Shown: positions 16,150 through 25,753 of the stretch, in pieces | How the letters are laid out: the number at the start of each line of letters is the position of its first letter | How positions within the stretch are numbered: position 1 is the stretch's first letter | Assembly: GCA_963786225.1 (NCBI GenBank) | Contig: CAWAYQ010000016.1 | Coordinates: forward strand, 395,776-459,775 | Direction of reading: 5' to 3' | Source of the DNA: Flaviflagellibacter sp963786225 | Lineage (GTDB): Bacteria > Pseudomonadota > Alphaproteobacteria > Rhizobiales > Methylopilaceae | Length of the DNA stretch: 64,000 nucleotides | Notes under the pieces: generated by a model | The model's input: the letters and a program-made list of their open reading frames with translations, nothing else | Database searches by the model: none | Told to the model about the DNA's origin: nothing | Program-made: the position numbers and the translations under genes

Positions 16150-17283
16150 ATGTCCAGTTTGGTACTGCGTACCCAGGCGCGCTCCGTCGCGCCTGGGATG
16201 GACATCCCCGGAAGTCGCATCATCCTCGGCGATTGCATCGCCGAATTGGAGAAGCTCCCGGCCGCGTCGGTCGATCTCATCTTTGCCGACCCGCCCTACA
16301 ATCTGCAGCTTCAGGGCTCGCTTCACCGCCCGGATCACAGCCTCGTCGACGCCGTCGACGACGACTGGGACCAGTTTGCGAGCTTCGCGGCCTATGACGC
16401 CTTTACCCGCGCCTGGCTGTCGGCCGCGCGCCGCGTGATGAAGCCGAATGCCGCGATCTGGGTCATCGGCTCCTATCACAACATTTTTCGCGTCGGCACG
16501 ATCCTTCAGGACCTCGGCTTCTGGATCTTGAACGACGTCGTCTGGCGGAAAAACAATCCGATGCCGAATTTCCGCGGCCGCCGGTTTACCAATGCGCACG
16601 AGACCATGATCTGGGCGTCGCGTTCGGCGGAGTCGAAATACACCTTCAATTACGAGACCATGAAAGCCGGCAACGAGGACCTTCAGCTTCGCTCCGATTG
16701 GCTGTTGCCGATCTGCACGGGCGGAGAACGCCTCAAGGGCGCCGACGGGCGCAAGGTCCATCCGACGCAGAAGCCCGAGGCGCTGATCGCCCGCGTTCTG
16801 ATGTCGTCCACCAAGCGCGGCGATGTCGTGCTCGATCCCTTTTCCGGCTCCGGCACCACGGCAGCCGTTTCCAAGCGTCTCGGCCGGACCTGCATCGGCA
16901 TCGAGCGCGATCCCGAATACGCGGCGGCGTCTCGCGAAAGGCTCGCCGGAGTCGAGACCCTCCCGGACGAAGCCCTGGCCGAAGTACCGGCCAAGCGCGA
17001 GGCGCCCCGCGTCGCCTTCTCTTCCGTCGTCGAGCGCGGGCTGATCACGCCCGGCGCGAAACTGACGGATGCGAAGCGCCGCGTTGAGGCCATGGTCCGC
17101 GCCGACGGTACGATTGCGTTGGGCAACGTCATCGGCTCGATCCACAAGATCGGCGCCGTGGCCCAGGACGCCGAGGCCTGCAATGGCTGGACGTATTGGC
17201 ATGTGGAGACGCCGAAAGGGCTGTCGCCCATCGACAGTCTGCGCAGTCTGATCCGCGCCGAAATGGCCGGATCGACCGCCTGA
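16150..17283 (+). CDS. ccrM: Cell-cycle DNA adenine methyltransferase CcrM (GANTC)
   Basis: This encodes 377 residues of a beta-class N6-adenine methyltransferase: the catalytic motif DPPYN comes first (residues 47-51) and the AdoMet motif DPFSGSGTT later (about 228-236). HPTQKPEALIARVL is also diagnostic. The C-terminal extension of about 110 residues (PGAKLTDAKRRVEAMVRADG, then WTYWHVETPKGLSPID) is the DNA-recognition domain seen in CcrM and its relatives, which methylate GANTC after replication and help time the alphaproteobacterial cell cycle. I start at ATG 16150, with a weak in-frame TTG at 16126. A CtrA-like box stands 48 bases upstream. Confidence 0.95.
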   Translation: MSSLVLRTQARSVAPGMDIPGSRIILGDCIAELEKLPAASVDLIFADPPYNLQLQGSLHRPDHSLVDAVDDDWDQFASFAAYDAFTRAWLSAARRVMKPNAAIWVIGSYHNIFRVGTILQDLGFWILNDVVWRKNNPMPNFRGRRFTNAHETMIWASRSAESKYTFNYETMKAGNEDLQLRSDWLLPICTGGERLKGADGRKVHPTQKPEALIARVLMSSTKRGDVVLDPFSGSGTTAAVSKRLGRTCIGIERDPEYAAASRERLAGVETLPDEALAEVPAKREAPRVAFSSVVERGLITPGAKLTDAKRRVEAMVRADGTIALGNVIGSIHKIGAVAQDAEACNGWTYWHVETPKGLSPIDSLRSLIRAEMAGSTA

Positions 17284-17354
17284 AGGCGCGAACGCTTCTC
17301 ATCTGCAAACATCGCTGTTGCGTCGGGCCGGCGCGAGGTTTAAGCGCGGGGCAA

Positions 17355-18250
17355 ATGCCCGCCCAGAAACTCCTTCCGTCTCGCCCTCGGCAGTATTCTC
17401 GTCAGCCTGATCGTTCTCGGGCTGAAAGTGCTCGCCTATGTGCTTACGGGCTCGGTCGCGCTCTATTCCGATGCGTTGGAAAGCGTCATCAATGTCGTGA
17501 CGGCAGATCACGGCGGCAGCGGCTCTGTGGTTCAGCGCCCAGCCGGCCGACAGAAATCATCCCTACGGGCATCACAAGGCCGAATATCTCTCGGCGGTTC
17601 TCGAGGGCGTGCTCATCACGCTCGCCGCGATTTCGATCTTCCGGTCCGCCTATTTCGGCTTCTTCAATCCTCAGCCTATCAATGCGCCGGTCGAGGGCCT
17701 TGCTCTCAGCGCGGTCGCGACCGCCATCAACGGATTGTGGGCCTTTGTCCTGATCCGCGTCGGCCGGCGCGAATTCTCGATGGCGCTGACCGCGGACGGC
17801 AAGCACCTCTTGACCGATGTTGTTACATCCGTCGGAGTGTTCATCGGTCTGATCGGAGCGGTGGCCTTCGATCTTCCGATTCTCGATCCGATCCTTGCCG
17901 CGTTCGTCGCGCTCAACATCGTCTGGATGGGCGTGATGCTGATGCGGGAATCGCTCGGTGGGCTGATGGATGAAGCGGTCGAGGTGGATATGCTCGATGG
18001 CATCAAGGCCATCATCGCGCGGGAAGCCGAAGGCGCGATCGAAGCGCACGACATCCGCACCCGCCGGGCCGGCCGCGCCATTTTCGTGGAGTTTCACCTG
18101 GTCGTTCACGGTGCGATGAGCGTCTCGGACGCGCACGACATCTGCGACCGCATCGAGCGTGCTGTGCAGAAAGACGTCGAGGGCGCGCAAGTCACGATCC
18201 ATGTCGAGCCCGACAACAAGGCCAAGCATCAGGGCATCGTGATCGTCTAG
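17355..18250 (+). pseudogene. Cation diffusion facilitator family transporter, two +1 frameshifts
   Basis: Joined across three frames this gives about 297 residues of a CDF transporter, which exports divalent metals by proton antiport. Frame one supplies MPAQ. The next frame gives FRLALGSILVSLIVLGLKVL and SVALYSDALESVINVVT. The third gives NHPYGHHKAEYLSAVLEGV, HLLTDVVTSVGVFIGLIG and a C-terminal cytoplasmic domain with FVEFHLVVHGAMSVSDAHDI. The paired metal-site segments SDALES and HLLTD-type are both present. One surplus base near 17367-17369 (GAAAC) and another near 17503-17506 (GGCAGATC) explain the shifts. It ends in a CTAG shared with the mutY stop on the other strand. Confidence 0.85.
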
Positions 18251-19311
18251 CTGCGCGCGAGTTCCACGACCTTGCGCATCACGCTCGGCAGCGCTTCGGC
18301 GTCGATCTCATGCGACCACCAGCAATTCTCCGGAGCCTCGGTCCGCTGCGGAACCCGCGTGGCGAACACCTGAAGTTCCAGCGAAAAATGCGAGAAGACG
18401 TGGCTCACGCTGCCGGTCAATTTCCGCCAGTCGGCGGCAAAAGGCGCCTCCGTGAGCGCGGTTTCGCGGTCGAACTTTGCGAGCCAGCCTGATCCGGGAA
18501 TTTCCGCCATGCCGCCGAGCAGGCCCTTTTCCGTTCGCCTCCTGAGCAGAATCGCGCCGTCCGGACGGGTGACGAAAAACGCCGCGCCGAATCGGGCAGG
18601 GCGCTCTCCCTTCGCGGCCTTGCGCGGAAATGTCTCCTGAGTTCCGAGCACACGCGCTTCGCATGCCTGATTCCACGGGCAGAGCGAACAGGCCGGCCGC
18701 TTCGGCGTACAGAGGGTTGCGCCGAGATCCATCATCGCCTGCGCGAAATCGCCGGGCCGCTTCGCGGGTGTCAGGGGCTCCGCAAGCGCGCGGATCAGCG
18801 GCTTTGCCCGCGGCAGTGCCTCCTCGACGGCATAGAGCCGTGTAATGACGCGCTCGACATTGCCGTCGACAACCGTCGCCTGTCGGTCGAATGCGATCGC
18901 CGCAATCGCGGCGGCGGTATAGGGGCCGATGCCCGGCAGTTCGAGCAGGCCCGCTTCGGTGTCCGGGAAATCTCCGCCGCCGGCCACGACCGCTTTTGCA
19001 CAGGCATGGAGATTTCGTGCGCGGGCATAATAGCCGAGCCCCGCCCAGAGCCGCAGCACATCGTCGAGCGGCGCCTCCGCCAGCGCCCCCACATCCGGAA
19101 ACCGTTCGAGAAATTTCTCGAAATAGGGTCCCGCGGCGACGACCGTCGTCTGCTGCAGCATGATTTCCGACAGCCAGACGCGATACGGGTCCGCGACCTC
19201 TCCCTCGACGGCGCGCCAGGGCAGGCGGCGACGGTGCCGGTCATACCAGGCGAGCAGCGCTTCGGGATCGGGACGGTTCTGTTTCGGCTTTCGGGCGGCG
19301 AGGGCCATCAC
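18247..19311 (-). CDS. mutY: A/G-specific adenine glycosylase
   Basis: MutY removes adenine mispaired with 8-oxoguanine. The 354 residues contain the HhH-GPD fold with WLSEIMLQQTTV, the hairpin LELPGIGPYTAAAIAAIAF and catalytic aspartate VVDGNVERV. The [4Fe-4S] loop has the spacing C-x6-C-x2-C-x5-C in CTPKRPACSLCPWNQAC. A C-terminal NUDIX-like domain that reads 8-oxoG follows, with GLLGGMAEIPGSGW and a late FSHFSLELQVF. The start is MM at 19311/19308. It is divergent from the DUF721 gene 93 bases away and convergent with the CDF gene. Confidence 0.97.
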   Translation of the reverse strand: MMALAARKPKQNRPDPEALLAWYDRHRRRLPWRAVEGEVADPYRVWLSEIMLQQTTVVAAGPYFEKFLERFPDVGALAEAPLDDVLRLWAGLGYYARARNLHACAKAVVAGGGDFPDTEAGLLELPGIGPYTAAAIAAIAFDRQATVVDGNVERVITRLYAVEEALPRAKPLIRALAEPLTPAKRPGDFAQAMMDLGATLCTPKRPACSLCPWNQACEARVLGTQETFPRKAAKGERPARFGAAFFVTRPDGAILLRRRTEKGLLGGMAEIPGSGWLAKFDRETALTEAPFAADWRKLTGSVSHVFSHFSLELQVFATRVPQRTEAPENCWWSHEIDAEALPSVMRKVVELARS

Positions 19312-19404
19312 GTCTTATAGCGCCGCTTTTGCGCATTTCTCCCCGCCTTCCACAGCTTCCTCCTGTCCGCTTGCGCCGCCGGCCTGCGAGGCGGCAGATA
19401 AAGC

Positions 19405-19920
19405 ATGTCCGCCGTTCCGAAGAAAAAGCGCATTACCCGCAGCCTCGCCGAACTCGTGCCCGGCGCGATGGGCGAGGCTTTGGCCGCGCAGGGTTTCGCC
19501 GGCGGCGAAATTCTCCTGCGCTGGAACGACATTGCGGGGCCGGAACTGGGCGCCCGCTCGGAGCCGGTGAAGCTTGCCTGGCCGCGCGGCCAGAAGGGCG
19601 AAGGCCAGAAAGGCGGGAGGAATCGCGAACCGGCCACGCTCCATGTCCAGGTCGAGAGCGCTTTTGCCCTCGAGCTTCAGATGCAGACGGCCGTGATCAT
19701 CGAGCGCATCAACCGCTATTTCGGCTGGCGCTGCGTCGGAGCGCTCAAGCTGAAACAGGGACCCGCCGGCCGCCGCGAGCCGCTCCCCATGCCAGAGCCT
19801 GCTTTGGCGCCGGAACAGGAAGTTCGTATCGCTGAGCTCATTTCGGGCGTGGAGGACGAGCGGCTGGTCGATGCGCTTCGACGGCTCGGCCGGGCGGTCA
19901 CAGGTTCACACCGAGGTTAA
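19405..19920 (+). CDS. DUF721 (DciA-like) protein
   Basis: This encodes 171 residues. The DUF721 domain is visible in AELVPGAMGEALAAQGFAGG, LLRWNDIAGPELGARSEPV and TLHVQVESAFALELQMQTAV, with the closing INRYFGWRCVGALKLKQGP. DciA, the best-studied member, helps load the replicative helicase DnaB in bacteria without DnaC; whether this protein does the same is inference. The C-terminal part has a charged helix (IAELISGVEDERLVDALRR). In many alphaproteobacteria it sits, as here, between mutY and a DsbA-like gene before smc. Confidence 0.8.
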   Translation: MSAVPKKKRITRSLAELVPGAMGEALAAQGFAGGEILLRWNDIAGPELGARSEPVKLAWPRGQKGEGQKGGRNREPATLHVQVESAFALELQMQTAVIIERINRYFGWRCVGALKLKQGPAGRREPLPMPEPALAPEQEVRIAELISGVEDERLVDALRRLGRAVTGSHRG

Positions 19921-20010
19921 GTTTCGCCGGGACGCCTAAACTCGCCACATTTCCATCGTTCGCAAAGACTGTAATAAGCAGGCCGACTTGGCCGACCGGA
20001 AGGATGCGTT

Positions 20011-20697
20011 ATGAAGCGGACTACGATATTTGCCCTTGTCGCCGCCGCGATTCTGGTCGCGGTGACCGTGTTCATCGTCACCATGAAGGATGAGGGCGAA
20101 ACGGGTCTTCCGGTTGCCGCCTCGCCCAGCGGCACCGCGGCGCCGGCTGTTGCAATGGATGAGCTTTTGGCGCCCGGCCCATTGCCTGACGAGGTGCTGG
20201 GCGATGCCAACGCGCCGGTCACGGTGGTCGAATATGCCTCGCTCTCGTGCTCGCATTGCCGCGAATTCCACGACAAGACGCTTCCCGAAGTGAAGAAGCG
20301 CCTCATCGATACCGGCAAGATCCGCTTCATCTACCGCGATTTCCCGCTCGATCAGTATGCAACGGCGGGTGCCATGCTCGCGCGCTGCTCGGAGGGCAAG
20401 TATTTCCCGATCGTGGATGCCTTCTTTGCTCACCAGGACGGACTTCTGAACTCGGGCGACAACGCCTTCAAATGGCTCCAGGACTTCGCCAAGCAGGTTG
20501 GTTTCACCCAGGAGACGATGGAGGCTTGCTTGTCGAATCAAGGCCTCATGGACAACATCATGGCGGTTCGCCAGCGCGCGTCGGAAAAGTTTGGCGTCAG
20601 TTCGACCCCGACCTTTTTCTTCAATGGAAAGATCAGGCGCGGCGCCCTGACCATCGAAGAGTTCGAACAGGAACTCGCAACTCTTCCCAAAAACTAA
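20011..20697 (+). CDS. DsbA-family thioredoxin-like oxidoreductase
   Basis: This encodes 228 residues with an N-terminal membrane anchor or signal (TIFALVAAAILVAVTVFIVT), a linker, and a DsbA-like thioredoxin fold. The active site is CSHC in VEYASLSCSHCREFHDKTLP, with the cis-proline loop VSSTPTFFFNGK. Other family marks are IRFIYRDFPLDQYA. It probably forms or isomerises disulfides in the periplasm; no DsbB is nearby. GGAAGG lies upstream of the ATG at 20011. It stands 42 bases upstream of smc, with a weak GC hairpin between them. Confidence 0.9.
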   Translation: MKRTTIFALVAAAILVAVTVFIVTMKDEGETGLPVAASPSGTAAPAVAMDELLAPGPLPDEVLGDANAPVTVVEYASLSCSHCREFHDKTLPEVKKRLIDTGKIRFIYRDFPLDQYATAGAMLARCSEGKYFPIVDAFFAHQDGLLNSGDNAFKWLQDFAKQVGFTQETMEACLSNQGLMDNIMAVRQRASEKFGVSSTPTFFFNGKIRRGALTIEEFEQELATLPKN

Positions 20698-20738
20698 GGC
20701 CCGCCTGCCGTTCGCGGGCCGGGATATCCAGGTAACAC

Positions 20739-23700
20739 ATGAAGCTCACCCGACTTCGCCTTGTCGGTTTCAAATCATTCGTCGATGCGTCCGAGATTGA
20801 GATCGAACCCGGTCTGACGGGTGTCGTCGGCCCGAACGGCTGCGGCAAATCCAATCTCGTCGAGGCGCTGCGCTGGGCGATGGGCGAAGGCTCGCACAAG
20901 GCACTGCGTGCGGCGGCGATGGACGACGTCATCTTTTCGGGCTCCGGCGGGCGTCCCGCGCGCAACAGCGCCGAAGTCGTCATCGCGCTGGACAATTCGC
21001 TGAAGCAGGCGCCCGCGCCGTTCACCGCGGATGAAGAGCTCGAGATCTCGCGTCGCATCGAGCGCGACAAGGGCTCGACCTATCGCGTCAACGGCCGCGA
21101 AGTCCGCGCCCGCGACGTGCAGCTTCTGTTCGCCGACGCCTCGACCGGTGCGCGTTCCCCCGCGCTCGTGCGCCAGGGCCAGATCGGCGAGATCATCAAT
21201 GCCAAGCCCGAAGCGCGGCGCCGCGTTCTGGAAGAGGCCGCCGGCATTGCCGGGCTTCATGCCCGCCGCCATGAATCCGAACTGAAGCTCCGCGCCGCCG
21301 AACAGAATCTCGAACGCGTCGAAGACGTGCTCGGCCGCATGCGCTCGCAGCTCGACAGCCTGAAGCGTCAGGCGCGCCAGGCCGTGAAGTACCGCGAATT
21401 GTCGGCGGACATCCGCCGCCTCGAATCGCTGCAGCTCGCGCGCGCTCATACCGAGGCCGAGGCCGAACGCGACGCCTCGCGCATTGCGCTTGCCGAGGCC
21501 GAACGCCGGGTTGCCGAGCGCACGCTTGCGCAGGGCGAAGCCGCAAAAGCCGATGCGATCGCGGGCCATGAACTTCCGAGCCTGCGCGATGCCGCCGCGG
21601 CGTCTGGCGCGGCGCTTGAGCGCCTGAAGCGCGCCGGCGAGGATCTCGATCGCGAAGAGCGTCAGGCTCGCGAAAAGATCGCCGATCTCGAACGTCGCAT
21701 TGCCCAGCTCGAAAACGACCGCGCGCGCGAAGAAACGCTTGCGAAGGATGCGGCGGAGACGCTCGAGCGCTTCAAGACCGAACTTGCCGCCATCGAGACG
21801 GAAGACGCGGGCTCCGGGGATCGCGAGCTCAGCGCTACCGCCCGCGTCGCCGAGACGGTCGCGAGCCTTGCCGCGGCCGAAACCGCTCTCGCCGAAGCCT
21901 CCGCCGCTCTGGCCGCGCGGACTGCCGAACGCGATCAGCTGAATCGTGTACGCACGGAAGCCGCCTCGCGCCTCGCGCGTCTTTCCGGCGAACTGCAGAA
22001 ACTCGAGGGCGATGCCCGCGCGCTCGAAGCCTCCGCGCCGCCGCGCCAGCTTGCCGATCTCGCGGAAGAAGTCGAAATCGCGGTCGGTGCTCTCGAAACC
22101 GCTGAGGCCGACGCCGCATCCGCCGAAACGGCGCTTGCCGCAGCACGCGAAGCCGCGTCGCGCGCACGCCAGGCCGAGCGCGAGGCCGAAACCGAGCTCA
22201 AGAATCTGCAGGTCGAAGCCACGACGCTCGCCCGCATGCTCGACGGCGATACGAAGCGCCAGTTCAAGCCGGTCATCGACGAGCTTCATGCGGGCCGCGG
22301 TTACGAGGCTGCTCTGGCCGCGGCGCTCGGCGAAGATCTGAGCGTACCGCTCGATTCCGCCTCGCCCGTGCATTGGGGCGGTGCGGACAGCGTTTCCGGC
22401 GATCCACAGCTTCCGGCCGGAGCCGAATCTCTTCTCGCGCACATCGATGCGCCGCCCGCTTTGGCGCGGCGTCTCGCGCAGATCGGCGTCGTGGCGCGCG
22501 AAGACGGCCCACGTCTTCAGAAGCTTCTGGCCTCGGGTCAGCGTCTTGTGTCGCGCGAAGGCGATCTCTGGCGCTGGGACGGCTTTACCGCCCGTGCCGA
22601 TGCCGAGACCGCGTCCGCGCGTCGTCTCGCCGGCCGCAACCGCCTGAAGGAAATCGAGCAGCGCCTCGTCGAGGCGTCGGAGGTTGTGAAGACCCGCAAG
22701 GCCGCGAACGCCGAGCACGAACAGCTCGTCGCCGCCGCCCAGAGCCTCGAACATCAGAAGCGCGAAGCTGTCCGTACATCGCGCAAGTCGCTCGACGAGG
22801 CGCGGGCGCGCGCCACCGAAGCCGAGCGCATTACCGCTCATCTCAGCGCGCGGCGTTCCGCGCTTGCCGCGCAGTTCGAGCGCGTGACCACCGACGAAGG
22901 CGAGGCGAGGGAGCTTCTCGCCGAGGCCGAGCAGGCGTTCTCTGCACTGCTGCCGGTTGCCGATCTCGAGGCCCGGCGCGACGAGCTTCGCGCCCATGCC
23001 GAGCGCGAGCGCGCCATCGCCGCCGATGCCCGCGCAACGGCGGGAACGCTCAGCCGCGAACGCGAGGCGCGGCAGCGTCAGCGCGACAACATTGCCCGCG
23101 AGCGCGCTTCCTGGGAGCAGCGCCAGGGCGGCGCCACCGACGCGCGTCACCGATATCGAGCAGCGTCACGCCGCGGCCGCGGCCGAGCTGGATTCGCTTC
23201 AGGGCGTGCCCGAAGCGGTTGCCGCCAAGCGCCGCGCTCTGCTCGACACGATCGGTGAGGCGCAGGTGACCGCCAAGGCCGCGACCGACCGTCTGTCGGA
23301 AGGCGAATCGAAAAAGGCCGCCGCCGAAACCGCCGCGCGCGACGCTCTGCGTTCGCTCGGCGATTCGCGCGAAGTCCTGGCGCGCGAGGAAACCCGCCGC
23401 GATGCCGCCAATGAGCGTCTGGCCGATGCGCTGCGCCGTTATGTCGAGGCCGTCGGCAGCGCACCGGATGCCGCCGCCCGCGCCACGGCGCAGGACAGCG
23501 CCCCGAGCGAGGAAATTTCGGCCAATCTCGAAAAGATGAAATCCGACCGCGACCGTCTTGGCGCCGTCAATCTGCGCGCCGACGAGGAACTCGTCGAAGT
23601 GCAGACCGCGCACGACGCTTTGTCCTCGGAGCGCGACGATCTCACCGAAGCCATCAAGACCCTTCGCCAGGGCATACAGTCTCTGAACCGCGAAGGGCGC

Positions 23701-24183
23701 GAGCGGCTGGCCGAGGCGTTCAACACCGTCAACGACCATTTCGGCCGTCTGTTCTCGACCCTGTTCGGCGGCGGCGAAGCCCGTCTCGAACTGATCGAAT
23801 CGGACGATCCGCTGGAAGCAGGTCTTGAAGTCGTCGCCCGTCCGCCGGGCAAGAAGCCGCAGACCCTGTCTCTGCTGTCGGGCGGCGAGCAGGCGCTGAC
23901 GGCCATGTCGCTGATTTTCGCGATCTTCCTCACCAATCCCGCGCCTTTGTGTGTGCTGGACGAAGTGGACGCGCCTCTCGACGATGCCAATGTCGATCGT
24001 TTCTGCGATCTCCTCGACACGATGAGCCGCGAGACCGATACGCGCTTCCTCGTCGTCACCCATAATCCGGTTACGATGAGCCGGATGGACCGTCTGTTCG
24101 GCGTCACGATGGCCGAACGCGGCGTCAGCCAGCTCGTCTCGGTGGACCTAGAAGCGGCTGAACGCCTGCGTGAGGCGGTCTGA
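20739..24183 (+). pseudogene. smc: Chromosome segregation ATPase SMC, interrupted by a +1 frameshift
   Basis: SMC forms the arms of the bacterial condensin and compacts and separates chromosomes. The first frame has the Walker A GPNGCGKSN near residue 33, long coiled coils, and a hinge from about residue 510 (KPVIDELHAGRGYEAALAAA). It stays plausible to SWEQRQGGAT near 23138, then turns into Arg-rich nonsense. The next frame resumes as VTDIEQRHAAAAAELDSLQ and carries the ABC signature LLSGGEQALTAMSL and Walker B LCVLDEVDAPLDD to 24183. Removing one base in GACGCGCGTC (about 23139-23148) joins both into about 1147 residues, the normal length. It is either a sequence error or a real break in an important gene. 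Confidence 0.93.
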
Positions 24184-24253
24184 CGCAGGTTGCGCAAAGG
24201 TTTTTTGAAGTGATTCCAGTCGCTTAGTGTGCCGGGAATTGCTTCACGTTTTC

Positions 24254-24282
24254 TTGACTAGGGATAGGCCCGCAACTATGGT
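24254..24282 (+). promoter_or_regulatory. Candidate sigma-70 promoter of the atp (F0) operon
   Basis: TTGACT (24254-24259) and TATGGT (24277-24282) are separated by 17 bases and lie 54 bases before the atpI ATG, in the 150-bp gap after smc. The -35 box is one off consensus and the -10 box two off. Confidence 0.5.
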
Positions 24283-24335
24283 GCCGCGCAATTCGGAGGC
24301 TCCGGCGAGCTTCCTGGCGCACGGGTCCTTCGCAG

Positions 24336-24695
24336 ATGAGCGATAACGACACGAACGACCGGGACAAACGTCCGGACGCTTCCGGGGGCGATTTTTCCGA
24401 ACGACTCCGCAAGCTGGATGTCGCTCTCAAGAGAGCGCAGGCCGACCGGGCGGACGGCGACGAGCACAGCCCGCAGCCGAGTGGCGGCATGCAGGGGATG
24501 GCTCAGGCGCTCAAGGTCGCGAGTGAATTCGCAGCCGGCGTCATCGTCGGCGGGGGATTGGGCTGGTTTGTCGACTGGTTGTTCGGCATATCGCCCTGGG
24601 GGCTGATTGTGTTTCTTATGCTGGGCTTCGGCGCCGGCGTTCTCAATGTTCTGAGATCGGCCGGACTGACGAACAAGCCCGGCGAGCGCGGATAA
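24336..24695 (+). CDS. atpI: ATP synthase accessory protein AtpI
   Basis: This encodes 119 residues. A charged, hydrophilic N-terminus of about 60 residues precedes two membrane helices, ASEFAAGVIVGGGLGWFVDW and GLIVFLMLGFGAGVLNVLRS, the AtpI/gene-1 signature. AtpI-like proteins help assemble the c-ring or insert magnesium; they are not part of the finished enzyme. It is the first gene of the F0 operon, 18 bases before atpB. The alphaproteobacterial version is longer at the N-terminus than the enterobacterial one. Confidence 0.92.
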   Translation: MSDNDTNDRDKRPDASGGDFSERLRKLDVALKRAQADRADGDEHSPQPSGGMQGMAQALKVASEFAAGVIVGGGLGWFVDWLFGISPWGLIVFLMLGFGAGVLNVLRSAGLTNKPGERG

Positions 24696-24713
24696 GATTG
24701 GACGTAGGGCAAT

Positions 24714-25448
24714 ATGGATCCGATCCACCAGTTCAACATCGTACCGCTGTTTGGCGAAGGCACGTTCGCATTCACGAACTCCTCGCTGTTCATGGTCGCG
24801 ACCGTCCTGACCATTTCCCTGTTCCTCATTCTCGCGACGAGCCGCAGCGCGCTGGTGCCCGGCCGCTGGCAGTCGCTCGCCGAGATGTCCTACGAATTCG
24901 TCGCCAACACGGTGCGCCAGTCGGCGGGCAATGAAGGCATGCGGTTCTTCCCGCTCGTCTTCTCGCTCTTCATGTTCGTTCTGGTGGCGAACCTGTTCGG
25001 CATGATCCCCTATGCGTTCACGGTCACGAGCCACATCATCGTCACCTTCGCGCTGGCGATGCTCGTCATTACCACCGTCATCGTCTACGGGTTCTGGCGG
25101 AACGGGCTTCACTTCTTCAATCTGTTCGTCCCGTCGGGCATTCCGGTTTACCTGATGCCGCTCGTGGTCGCGATCGAGGTCATCTCGTTCCTCTCGCGTC
25201 CGATCTCGCTTTCGGTTCGTCTGTTCGCCAACATGCTGGCCGGCCACATCACGCTGAAAGTGTTCGCGGGCTTCGTCGTTCAGCTTGGGGCCGCGCTCGG
25301 CGCGCTCGGCTGGGGCCTCGCCTTCCTGCCGCTCGGCATGGCGGTCGCGCTTCAGGGCCTCGAATTCCTGGTGGCGTTCCTCCAGGCCTACGTCTTCACC
25401 ATTCTCACCTGCATCTATCTCAACGACGCAATTCACCCGGGCCACTGA
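24714..25448 (+). CDS. atpB: F0F1 ATP synthase subunit a
   Basis: Subunit a (244 residues) forms the two proton half-channels beside the c-ring. About six membrane helices are visible, beginning with DPIHQFNIVPLFG and SSLFMVATVLTISLFLIL. The essential arginine is in SLSVRLFANMLAGH, and the last helices carry FLVAFLQAYVFTILTCIYLN. It follows atpI by 18 bases and precedes atpE by 37 bases. The operon holds only F0 genes; F1 genes (atpHAGDC) are not in the window, as is normal for alphaproteobacteria. Confidence 0.97.
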   Translation: MDPIHQFNIVPLFGEGTFAFTNSSLFMVATVLTISLFLILATSRSALVPGRWQSLAEMSYEFVANTVRQSAGNEGMRFFPLVFSLFMFVLVANLFGMIPYAFTVTSHIIVTFALAMLVITTVIVYGFWRNGLHFFNLFVPSGIPVYLMPLVVAIEVISFLSRPISLSVRLFANMLAGHITLKVFAGFVVQLGAALGALGWGLAFLPLGMAVALQGLEFLVAFLQAYVFTILTCIYLNDAIHPGH

Positions 25449-25485
25449 GCCCCGGGGCGCACAAACTCAAGTAAGGAGATCAGTT

Positions 25486-25710
25486 ATGGAAGCTCTCGGT
25501 CAGTACATCGGCGCCGGTCTCGCCACCCTCGGAATGGGCGGCGCGGCGATTGGCGTGGGCAACATCTTCGCCCAGTACCTCGCTGGCGCGCTGCGCAACC
25601 CGTCGGCCGCCGACGGCCAGTTCGCCCGTCTCATCTTCGGCTTCGCCGTGACCGAAGCGCTCGGCATCTTCTCGCTGCTCGTCGCGCTCCTGCTCCTGTT
25701 CGCCGTCTGA
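25486..25710 (+). CDS. atpE: F0F1 ATP synthase subunit c
   Basis: This encodes 74 residues that form the two-helix hairpin of the proton-driven rotor ring. Helix 1 has the glycine repeat GAGLATLGMGGAAIGVGN, the polar loop contains RNPSAADGQ, and helix 2 has the proton-binding glutamate in AVTEALGIFSLLVALLLLF. There is no sodium-binding pattern around the glutamate, so it is proton coupled. AAGGAG precedes the ATG with a suitable gap; the strong ribosome site suits the high copy number of subunit c. Confidence 0.97.
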   Translation: MEALGQYIGAGLATLGMGGAAIGVGNIFAQYLAGALRNPSAADGQFARLIFGFAVTEALGIFSLLVALLLLFAV

Positions 25711-25753
25711 TCGGGGAAGGACGCTTTCGGGCGTCCTCAAGGGATACAGCACG

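Noticed and set aside
20698..20720. Terminator between dsbA-like gene and smc
   Set aside because: GGCCCGC/GCGGGCC pairs over seven bases but has no T tract after it, so it is not counted as a terminator.
20775..23150. 791-codon minus-strand open frame opposite smc
   Set aside because: It is antisense to SMC coiled coil and has the low-complexity Ala/Arg/Gly composition of a GC-rich shadow frame.
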